Shown here: in pieces, positions 20,736-31,638 of the stretch
Layout of the letters: the number at the start of each line of letters is the position of its first letter
How positions within the stretch are numbered: the first letter of the stretch is position 1
Assembly: GCF_937616625.2 (NCBI RefSeq)
Contig: NC_065576.1
Span: 32,018,628-32,082,627, forward strand
DNA from: Mercurialis annua
Lineage: Eukaryota; Streptophyta; Magnoliopsida; Malpighiales; Euphorbiaceae
Direction of reading: 5' to 3'
DNA length: 64,000 nucleotides
The notes under the pieces: generated by a model
The model's input: only the letters and a program-made list of their open reading frames with translations
The model's database searches: none
Told to the model about the DNA's origin: nothing
Program-made: the position numbers and the translations under genes

Positions 20736-23661
20736 TTATGTGTTTAATGTTTAAGTTAGTATGTTTATGTGTTTTCAATATCACGTTAGAATTGGAAAAC
20801 ATAAACTACAGATATAAATTATATTCTTAAACAAAAAGAAATGCACATGTAAGTAAACATTAAAGGTAAATAATATATGAGAAATTGATAAGTTATGAAT
20901 GTTAGAAACGTGCATCCTTAAAAATAGAAATCAATAATTATTGATAAACAACCAAATGATGTGAAGCAATAATAATCCTAATGTGAGGATAAATTATTTG
21001 GATTAAGAAACTTGAAATGTTACGGAGAAGTAGTTTGAAAGAAGCTTACAGAGTGAGTATATAGTTTTGTTTTTAAATAATGTATTATTGTGCTCAGATG
21101 CATCATGAATGCACATTGCAACAATCACTATAGAAAAAGGAATACTTGAATTCCATATACCTATACAAAAATGATTTTGTTAGGACATACATCATGTATA
21201 TTGTATATCAAAGAGAAAGTGAATTGTATAGCAACTCTTTGGGGATGAGAGATGTCATCACCCTGAGCCACAATTATACAAAAGTTTTAAAATGTGAATT
21301 GTTAGATTCACAGTTTTGAAGAGATAAATTTAAAGAAAATCCAGCTGGTACACACATATATACTTATATATGTGGGTGAATATGTGTATATGCACATATG
21401 TTTGAAACGATTGTTTTGAGAAACCATTTGTTTATAAAATAAAATTGTTGTGAAATAAATTGTTGAGAAACAATTTGTTTACAAAACAAACTGTATTTGT
21501 TTTAAAATGTAAGCATACTCGAACGAAAACTCTGTAATAAAGTCAAGGTAGGATACAAGATAGCGAAGATAAGATGTGATTTTTATTGTTCATAATAAAC
21601 AATAAAGATCTGGATTCTAATGTTTCATTCCGAAACATCAGAAATACTAAGGATTGAGAAAAAAATGAGAATTTACATTCTTACTCTGAGATAGACTGAG
21701 AGGTAAGTCTAGTGATGGACTTTTATGATAAATAAAAGTTCAAGAGTAGATAATAGAAGATAATTGCGATTAAGATAAGAGAGAGTAGGATATAATTAAA
21801 CACAACTCGGTTAGTTTGACTTCAAGTAACTGTCGGTGAACAAAGTCATACGCATGTGTTTAATTAAAATAGATTTGAGATTGGTCTTACAGACAGAGCA
21901 GATGTCAGTAATGGACATATCTCTTAAATCCAAACGAATGGTTAGATAAACCAAAACTCATAAGTCTGAGAGGAGTAAACCTCAGCACTTAACCAATAAA
22001 CAACGAAACAACTAAAAGAAAGATGATGAAAAGGAAAATAATTTTTAGAACTAAGTAGTTACACTACTAGTTCTGATCTGAATAAAGGAAGTCGTTGATT
22101 ATGTTAACGACTGACGGACTTTGTAAAGTCGTGTCAAATGAAGTATTCATTGATAAATAATTATTTAATGAATAAACAATATACTTAAACAGTATAATAA
22201 ACCTTGGATTAACATAAATGGAAATGTTATCAAGGTGAGAAAGAGATAAAAATAGTGAACTAAAGGAGTAAGTTTCAGATGTTATCTGAAAACTAACAAA
22301 GTGTAGTAAAAACCTCAGTAACTAGTGATCGAACCGTTAGATCGGTTTGATATTGGGATTGGATAATCCCAGGTCGGTTATCTAAGTTTTAACCGTTGCG
22401 ATCGTTGAATGGAGCGTAACAAGGTGCTCGATAATGAAGGTGATGCTGTGAAACTTGCGTGAATTTTGGCAGTGAGCCAAAAGCGCAAGTGATCACGATG
22501 ATAAGTGTAAACTTTAATTAACTTGGAATTATTAACATAAGCTCCATATATGTATACAAAAAGAATTTGAAAACTGTATTGAGACAGTAATTTCAAAAGA
22601 TAGAAATTCCGAGGACCGGGCCATATGACTGTGAAGTCGAGGCTGACTGGTAACGGAATATACGTGTAGCGTACATGTATTTTGAGTGTCGGGTCAGAAA
22701 TGCATAATGCATGGCCGACTAAAAGTGGAAAATATTTAATGAACATTTTGTTTTAATGTAAAATGTTTTAAAAAATGGAGCTAAAGTTGATAGTCAGTTA
22801 ATTAAACACGATAGTAACAGCTATAGCTCAGTTACGAAAACTGTTAGCTGTGAACAAGGAAATTATGTATATGGAGAAGAAGTTAAGAAGTCTAATTAAC
22901 ATTGGATATCCCGAAAACTAGTAATGGAAATATAGTTTTGCGGTGTATGTAAAGGAAGTTAGAAGGTGTTTCATGGGAGATAGTTAGATTATAGCCACAC
23001 CCACACCTATGCAACCACATTCCGGTAAGAGAGAAGATTAGTTACCCAATCTGTAACAGGAAGTTACAATAGATTGAGGAGTAAATAAAAGGACATTCTA
23101 TAAAAGGTATAGAAATGTAAGGAAAGTAAAAGATAAGTAGTTAGTTTGTGAACAGTAATCATAAAACATACTAAAAGTCATCTCAATAATAAGATGAGCC
23201 ATAAACAAACAACTAAGGTTAAAAGAAAACAAAAGAAAGAAAAATAAGACAAAGGTGGTATACTAAAAGAGGAGTTATTAGAAGCTAGCAATGGTAACAT
23301 AGTTTTATGGTAACCCTGGAGTAAGTTAAATGGTATTAATTTATATCTACCTGCTTGGATCGCTTAGCAAGAAAGATACTAGAGATTAGTTCTTGGAATG
23401 CGTTGCAGGACGCTAAGTTAAGGAGTAAAAGGTATTCTATACGAGTTATAGGATCAAGAAGAGTATACAAAGTGGATAATCTGTTTGTAGAACGGAAGTT
23501 CAAACAGATGATAAGAACAACAGCGAGGAAGAGAGATATGATTGAGAATGCCAGTCAAGATGGTGCTATGCTTTCCGAAGCATGAAGTGAGATTAAGTAT
23601 AAGTGAAGTTTGGATTATAAGTGAAAAGTAAGTATATGTAAATTCGAGGACGAATTTATAT
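20736..23661 (+). other. Non-coding interior of the nested element
   Basis: 2.9 kb without pol. A block at 21231-21293 is shared with the outer element's interior. A 76-codon frame at 23355-23585 sits where the end of pol would lie, but I cannot match it to integrase or a chromodomain. The TTCGAGGACGAA motif is at about 23643-23654. Confidence 0.6.
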
Positions 23662-23674
23662 AAGGGGGAGAGAA
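23662..23674 (+). other. Polypurine tract, nested element
   Basis: AAGGGGGAGAGAA immediately precedes the 3' LTR, in the position of the plus-strand primer. Confidence 0.85.
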
Positions 23675-26600
23675 TGTAATAACCCGGAAATTAAAGAGTT
23701 AAAATATAGCCACGTGTCTAATATTTTATTAGACGGGAGTAGGTAAATTAAATTTAAGGATAAATTTAATTTACAAGTGTTCCTAAATTTTTAATATGGC
23801 TATAGGATTACAAATTTAAATTTTTAGAATTTAAATTTGATTAGTTATATAGTTAACGGAGAGAATATGGATTTATGAATTGGGTGCAGAATAATTCATA
23901 AGTCTCTAGCGAATATTTTTGGTGCTAATATTCGCGAAATAATTTAAAAAGGTTATCGTGAAAATTTGATAAAATTTGGAAGCAGAAATTTTATCAAGCG
24001 CAGTCAATGCGGACTTAATAAATTGAAAATGATTTATTAAGAATAAAATATAAGTCGGATGGGAATAAAAATTATATTTTTATTCTCGTTATATTTTATT
24101 TGATTTTTGGTAAAATTTTCACGAAATTTGGAAATCGTTTGCGTTTAGGCTATGGACGACTAGTTTAGAAGTTGGTTTAAAGTGCATGATTGAGCTAGTA
24201 CTAAAGTGTACTTTAGCCAATCATATATATATATGTAACATTAGGTTAGAAATAAGGCTCAGAAGCCTTATATCTTTTCCTTTCAAAAGGAATAAAAGAG
24301 CAGAAGCTCTGTAACTTCGGCGACGAACTAGGGTTTCGGCCTATCGATCCGTTTCTCGATTCTAACTCAATTTCTTCAACGATTACTCATGTAATCGAGG
24401 TATTATATCCGTATTAAACGTTTATTTCGATTTATTTCGAATATAAACTCGTTTATAAATGGTTACCGTATCGAATTATCATTTTAAACGTTCGTATTGA
24501 TTTTGGATTGTGTATACGTGATTGTGGACGTTAGAATAGCATTTTTGAACGTTTAAAGCAAGACGGGAGGTCCCGGAATTTAAATTCCGGGGCTGTGCGG
24601 AAGCACAGCCCACTGTGCGACCGCACAGCACAGTGTGCGGGCGCACACTGTGCTGTGCGGGCGCACAGTGTGCGAGTGCACACTATGCCTCGCGGCCGCA
24701 CAGTGTGCGGGCGCACACTGTGCTGTGCGACCGCACAGCATAGTGTGCGGGCGCACACTAAGCTGTGCGGGCGCACAGCTGCCCGACGACAGTCGGGGGC
24801 TCGTTTCTTTCGGGCTTTTCGGGGGACTTTCCGGGGGCGATTCCAACGTGCTTTCGCCTAATAACCCGAGGTGTTTTCCAACCGAACCTAAAACATTTTT
24901 AATAAATGTTTTTAAACTAAAGTTAGATATTTTAAAATGATAACTTGTGTTAGAAGAAAGTGAAAAGGTTTTATAACCTAAACCTAAAGACTTTTAAAAG
25001 GAGATTTTAAAAGTAAAGTTAAACGTTTATAATGGACTTTAAAAGAGTTAAAGTCAACGTTTAAACGGTTTTAAAGATTTAGCAATCAGTTTTGCTAAAT
25101 ACTTAGTATATGACCGGGAATTGTTTTGACAATTAGGTCTATACTATAAATGGTTTTCTTTAGGTATTGCGATACCTAAAATAACTTCTAGAGTGAAGTT
25201 AGAACGTTTTCTCAAAACGAGAATTTATAATATGGTTTTAAAAGAAAACAGACCATAAGTGCTATATGTTTAAATGATTATATGTTTGACCTAGATCTGG
25301 GTTTAAGGACCTAGAAGTTTTATAGGAAACATATATTGATGTGTTTTATCCTATTTTCTTTGTGTGTTTAGTCCGACCAGCTAGCGAGCAGTCTGAGCAC
25401 AACCACAGGATTAAGTTCCAGACCTAGCGGTGTTTGTGAGTTCATTTGTTTACTTTTGAATATTAGTACTCAATTGTTTTTAACTCCATAAATCGCACTA
25501 AGTATGAAACTTAGCCAAGGAAGATCCACTGAAACGAGCTATCTATTGGGCAACAATAGGACTGTGTGATCACCGGTGTTAATGAACTAGATGAGAGGTA
25601 AATATTATAAGCATACATATTGAGATTAGGTTTTAAGCCAGATGCTTGCTAAGCGGCTTAAACCTAATGGGTAGTCCTGAGGTGGCAGTGATTTAAGTTC
25701 CGGCCCAGCAACCCTATACAGAGTCAAGATGGCTGTGATACATATGTATACAGCACATCCTGTATTAAACAAGAGTTGTGCATATGCATTATATATATGA
25801 TAGCATTATAACGTAATCAGGACTAGGGTTTCATTTGGATCGAGGACTGGTAATATTTTTATATACCGATATTTTGCCTATATGCGATTTTGGTATTTAA
25901 CTGTAAACCTATCTACTCACTCAGAAATATTTATATTTCTGACCCCGTTGTTGTTTATCATTTTCAGGTACCTAGCTACCGGGTCTGGTCGAGCTTCCAC
26001 CCTTTTCCATCAGGGAAGCTTATCTCGTTGTTATGTAAATAACACTTTAAACTCTTAGATGTTGCAATAGTGTATATAGGTTTGATATGCCTGTGGCCAC
26101 GTCATGGTTCCTCTGTCTATATACTCTGATAGGAACCTGACTTTGTCTAGCTCTAATAAGTGGCTACTCAATAGGCATATGTTGTTTTATGGTGTCCCCT
26201 ACGGGTGGGCCAAGCTTCGTGTCTTTGGTCTGCAAAGGCACTGTGTGTAGTTTTAGCTGGCCTTACGTTTGTGTGCCTGCTGTGCATGTTTTTTTTATAT
26301 GTTTGATATAACGCTTTGAAAAGGAAAGTGTTCGATATATTTTATTAAACATATTGTTCGGGTGCGCGGTTTGAAACAGGGATGCCTGCGAGGCAAGGCA
26401 TGTGAGCTAAGTCCCTGTACCACCGCACCGGTTTTCAGAAATGCGCGTGGGTCAGAATAACTAGGGTTATTCAACCAGCATTTCTGAAAGCGCGATATCG
26501 CCTATATGAATATTTTCAGAATGTGATTTCCATGTTAAACGGAAAAATGTTTTAACGATGTTTTCTGAAAACGGGTCATACGCGAGGTACGATCTAAATT

Positions 26601-26731
26601 TATATATATTTATATTTAGGAGGCGAAAAATTTATAGAGGTTTTAGGCTTGCTACGGGTTTCGGAACAACCATTCCCATTCCCTAGCGCCGGTCTCGGCT
26701 CGAGTTTCGAGGGGGAAATCGGGTCGTGACA
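23675..26731 (+). repeat. Nested element 3' LTR
   Basis: 3057 bp. It matches the 5' LTR apart from scattered changes and an expanded palindromic array at 24592-24780, which accounts for the roughly 180-bp size difference. Confidence 0.9.
24592..24780. repeat. Array of about ten GC palindromes (GTGCGGGCGCAC type)
   Basis: Back-to-back hairpin units such as CTGTGCGGGCGCACAG, CTGTGCGACCGCACAG and AGTGTGCGGGCGCACACT lie in the 3' LTR of the nested element. Each unit is self-complementary with a 2-4 nt centre that varies (GG, AC, AG). The 5' LTR has a single unit. Very GC-rich compared with surrounding DNA. Confidence 0.9.
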
Positions 26732-27179
26732 GAAGTGCCGATTATAAACTTAAAACAGAAAACTAAAAACAACCCTTACCGAAGGAACATAAGAGTTGAA
26801 TAAAAATTTGTTTCAAGATTCTCAGAGATTAAAAGCTAATGATGACAGCTAGGGTTAGGAGGAAATAAAAGAGAGAGAATTAGGTTTAAGAAACGTAATA
26901 AGTAGGGTAAGAATTTGCAAGAAAAATAAAGGAAGTTAGGCAACAAGGAGACACATTCATAATTGAAAGAAAATAATGCATGGGCCATCATGACCCATGC
27001 CAAGAAGAGAGCAATTGATATTAGGCCATTCAAAATGGGCCTAACCAAAATAATCAAACCAACAATTAATTTAAATCACCAATTAAACCACAAATCCGTA
27101 AACGACTCTAATTATTACCAGAAATTAACGGAAAATTATTATTTTTCTTTTAAAAAAAACAAATATACGGGATATTACA

Positions 27180-27190
27180 TTCTCCTCAAC
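27180..27190 (-). other. Polypurine tract, outer element
   Basis: The minus strand reads GTTGAGGAGAA directly before the 3' LTR (which begins TGTAATATCCCG). It is preceded by TTCGAGGACGAA. Confidence 0.75.
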
Positions 27191-30100
27191 TAAAAAAAAA
27201 ATTCGTCCTCGAATTTACCACAAAACCAAAGTAATATAAAAATAATTATAGCACGCATGAAATCACACGTAACTCCAATTACGGAACAACGCATCCCCAA
27301 CGGAACGAAAGAAAGCACTAATCATACCATTTATGATTCCCAAAATTGCTCAACGGTCGAGTGACACCTCAACAGAAACAAAATAAAAACTGCTTAATTC
27401 CGCCTAAGCAAAAACATCACTGCAATCTCCAAAAGTTTAAACAAAACTCCTACCCAAGGGTAATCTTATCATAAATGATACTGAGAAGAGTTAAAGCGAA
27501 GTAAACCATAATAACCGAAAATACGCTGAAAAATTTACGGACATTCTCCCCAACTTATTAAAATACGACTTCGAAGATAAAATTGGATCGAAAACTCGAA
27601 TGATCACCATACGCCTACACGAAAAATTCTTAGTTCAACAATTTGCTACTTCAATCAACTTCTCAAACACCACGTGTGAACGGATTAGAAATTTATTTAC
27701 AACCGGAAAATAACCAACACGCTACACGAGGAAAAGTTTCAAAATAACCAGATTAAGTCTCCAAGACTACCAAGCAACACCATAAGTGTAGGAACAATCC
27801 CAAAAATAAATCGAAATTTTAATAAGCCAAACTCCAACGCTACAACTAAAACATACCGACACTCTCACTGGAATTAATCTTACATCACTCAACGCCTACG
27901 CACTACAAAACTTATAGTGGTCAAAATACCAATTATCTCAAATGAGAAAGCTTATCAGCAATTCAAAATGTCGTCCTGCTTATAATTTCTCTTACAAATA
28001 ACGGCTTAAAACTATATACCACTAGAATCGTCCTGGTTCAACTAACTAATATCAGTTCAACAATTTCATCAACCCTTCAAACCCAGACGTAAGAAAACAC
28101 ATCAATTCTAAGGAATACATATCTTAAACTTCAGACAACAATATTTCTCATCCTCGACACTTATTTTGAAACACTAAGACCTCGAATTCTATCGAAGATC
28201 ATTAAGATCAAATCGCAATCAATCGGATTGTTAGTTATGCTCAAAACACAATTTTTTTAGAAAAACGTTTTCCGTAAACACAAATATATAATAACACAAT
28301 CCATCTTCAATTTGAAATCACTAGCACCACAAATTTAAATTTCATTTTCAACCAAAAATAATTAACCCGTTGAAAAATCCTTTTATTCGTAACCGTATCA
28401 ACATAATAAAATACTCTCAATTTGAAATCATAACCGAACCTTACTTTCAAATAATTTCATGATTTTATAAAATCGTTCATTTAGAAAAATTAAAAATCCG
28501 TTTTTGAATCAAAACTAACAGAGTTTCATCACTTCTCAAAAATTAAGATTTCATAAACAAGAATTCCTTTATTTATAAAAAAAATTTCCATATCGGTATC
28601 TCAAAACTTTTCGTATAGAAATCGAATTTGTAAAAACAAAATTTCTTTTAATTTTTTTTTCTTTTCCGGTGTAAATAAATACGCAGAGCATAACCAATTT
28701 CCTTAAATCAAAAATCCTCAAATTATATACTCTAAGCTGACACAATTTTTTAATCCGAACTCAAAATTTTTTCCGCACTTACCACAACTAAACCTCGAAT
28801 AATACCTTATAACCATAGCTCATATTTACCAAACACTGATACTCCAACAATATAGAATAAATCTTGATAATACAATTCCTCTTAAATCACCACCGTCATC
28901 ACAAAGTATTTGTCTAGTTTCCAACCAATTAAAAAAATTTAAAACCATTTGAAATTTAATAACTTTTTAAACACTATTTTCACAATATGACTCGCGAGTT
29001 TATAGCAAAATATTTTTCTTAAAAAGTTCCAGTGATAAAATTTATTTTATATAATTGTGCGCCAGGGTGATGACAGCTCTCATCCCCAAAGAGTTGCATT
29101 CAACCCTAATCATCTAATGCCGTGATGAATGTTCTAAATGCATGTATAAATTATTTATTTCTCTTTTAATTAGTGATCATACTCAATGCTCAATGCAGTT
29201 TCCTATTCGTGGCATTTCAAATGCATGTTCATGACATGTCTGGGCACAATTATGTGATAAAAACATTTCAATTACTTTAACAAATTAACATTTGAAATCA
29301 ATTTTTCTTTAAAATATTTTCTAGACATTACACTCTGTGAGACGTGCACCCGTCCATCTTGACATATTTGCCCGTCTCTATTATCCTAGTCCACCAATTT
29401 GCATTGTCAAAAACGAAATAACCCAAAATCAACAACGAAACTAAAAATTTACCTAACAACAAGTTCCCCCTCAAATTTTTCCAAAGGCAACAAACAACAC
29501 GACCGCCTTCACAGCTCCAGTAACAGTTCCGGTGTTTCACCGATCTACCTAAAGAAAACACTAGTGTATTACTACACTGATCTATCTCGATTCACAGATT
29601 CTATATCTAATTTTAAAATGCTAACAGCCAAAAATTTCGATACAACAAATCGTCACAAACGAGCCTGACCTAGAAACGCATAACGTTCGAAATTCCACGC
29701 ACGAGACAAACACTCACGAGAAGAATTATTCCACGGTGCTGAGTAAATTAACTCAAATCGCCTTTTTCTGACAAGGATAGATTTTGAGATCGAATCTGAA
29801 AACAAATCTTGAGAATCGCTCCTCAAATTTCTTGATAACAAAATTAATCACTTTGAATTTTAGAGTCCAAATGTTTGATCCGGCTAAACAAATTAGAACT
29901 TCTAAACTAATCGCCGAGTCAAAACAAAGGTTCAAATCGCACACTGACGCCAACGTCAAATTTAAGTCAAAGAAAAACTAGCGCGGAATACCCTCACGTG
30001 CTGCTCCACACAATGAGGTCAACGAGGACAAAAACAAATATGGCTTAACTTAATCAAATACGAGAGACAAGAATAATAACATAGTAATTTAGGTTAAGAA

Positions 30101-31622
30101 TTTCTCACACATCCGAAAGCACTTAAACATCTTGCAGTAAAACAATTACTCATTAGGTAGGTAAACAATAAAATCCCAAAGGATTGAGCATAGAACATCA
30201 TCTGTGATCAACTAATGGTAGCAACTCAAACAGTCCAACAATGATTAAATTATCAAATCAATTAAAAACATCCAATCAGATTAAAATAATAAAGATGTTG
30301 ATCCAAAAATATTTATCAAAACCATTTGAAAGGTAAAATTTACAAAATAGATTCCAAGTTCATGTCGAGCCCCATAGTATTAAAGGAAAACCTCTTTTAT
30401 AAAACAATAGGTATACTTGTTTCCAAACGCCTCAATTAAAAATCACCGAGTTAGCCAAGTAATTACAATTCCCAAGCTCAACTCCAAATTTGGGTGACCC
30501 AAGTCAACCCCCTAATAACCATTTATAAAACGTATACAAAATATTTTAAAATCCGAAAAAAAAAACGCGTTTTAAACAAATTCCAATCCTTTCAAAAATA
30601 GGAAGCTCGACGTCTCCCAAATGACAACATCAAAACATCTCCCAAGAGGGAAAACAACTATTCTTTAACAACCTTTTCAGAAACACAAGCTTAGTCAAAA
30701 ACTAGCAAAACGAGCATAAGACCAACAACACCAAAGTGTTGACAACCAAAATATGGTAAAATTACAAAAGTAATGTTAAATCATCAAAACGGTATCGCAT
30801 TACCGAAATAATTTTATTTCAAAACAATTATCTTGAAAACACCAAAACTAGACGTAACATTCAAATTTTAAGAATTCGAGAAATTCATTTTATTTCAAAA
30901 GAACAACCCTTTTCAATCCTCAATCAGATATAAAATTTTGAAATATACAGATTTCATTTTCTTTGGAAAGATAGTGCAAAATAATATTTTAGGGTGTCGT
31001 GTCTAGACTACCCTTTTGACTTTTTGCGTCAAAACACCTGTTGGGCAAAAATAATCTTCCTAAGGTAATTTAAACCCAATACGTAGCCAACAACGTAATT
31101 CACAAAACTTGAAAAAAAAATTCTGGGTCAAAAATAATTCAAACCCAAAATAATGTCAAAGCCTGACAAAATAATAATTTTAATTTTTTTTTTTAGAAAT
31201 CAAATCTCACAGACAGAGCCAGAAATACTCACAAACAATTTAGCGTCAACAACATCATTAAAGGCATAACAGCCAAAATATATCACCCAAGGTGAAAAAC
31301 AACATTATTAAGATAAGGCAATTAACATCATACCCAAGTATGACATAAAGAATATTATCAACATAAGATTTCCCGAGAAATCAAAAGCAATTAAATCACC
31401 TAAGTGAAATAACATCAATATAATAAATAAAAGCATCAAATCAAGGCATAATCAGTGGCTGACTCGACGCAATCCTATCGGCGTAGGCAGAAAGTTTTAA
31501 AAATCAAAAGATGACGTTTCAAAGACAAGACATGAACCTAATTCCGCAGTAGATCCTATGACACAACAACGACCTAACAGAGTAAACACATAATAAGCAA
31601 ATGGCCTTGGTTTGAAATCAAA
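27191..31622 (-). other. Non-coding interior of the outer element
   Basis: 4.4 kb of AT-rich sequence with no frame resembling gag, protease, RT or integrase on either strand. A block at 29050-29097, read on minus, matches 21231-21293 of the nested element. Confidence 0.6.
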
Positions 31623-31634
31623 GCTCTGATACCA
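31623..31634 (-). other. Primer binding site, initiator tRNA-Met (outer element)
   Basis: TGGTATCAGAGC on the minus strand, 4 nt from the 5' LTR. Confidence 0.9.
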
Positions 31635-31638
31635 ACTT

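Larger units (their letters stand above)
16476..26731 (+). mobile_element. LTR retrotransposon, Ty3/Gypsy-like, gag-only, plus orientation (nested element)
   Basis: The LTRs are 16476-19351 and 23675-26731. Both start TGTAATAAC, end TCGTGACA and are nearly identical by eye. A perfect 5-bp TSD GAAGT flanks the element (16471-16475, 26732-26736). An initiator-tRNA-Met primer site lies at 19356-19367 and a purine tract at 23662-23674. The 4.3-kb interior has a gag-like ORF but no protease, RT, RNase H or integrase, so mobilisation must rely on a related element. The conserved TTCGAGGACGAA before the purine tract and similar LTR ends relate it to the outer element. Confidence 0.9.
13992..27179 (-). 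repeat. Outer element 3' LTR, split by the nested element
   Basis: It consists of 13992-16475 plus 26732-27179, interrupted by the nested element and its duplicated GAAGT. The uninterrupted counterpart at 33961-33980 (TACGGAAGTGCCGATTATAA) shows the empty site exactly. Confidence 0.85.

Noticed and set aside
24592..24780. CRISPR-like array
   Set aside because: Units are contiguous palindromes without unique spacers, in a plant LTR.
24531..24940. Several 80-100 codon frames on both strands over the GTGCG palindromes
   Set aside because: Stop-free only because the GC-rich repeat lacks AT-rich stop codons; the encoded repeats mirror the DNA palindrome.
26836..27057. 73-codon frame repeated at 34070-34291
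   Set aside because: Lies in the two LTRs of the outer element; repetition comes from the LTR pair, not from a gene family.
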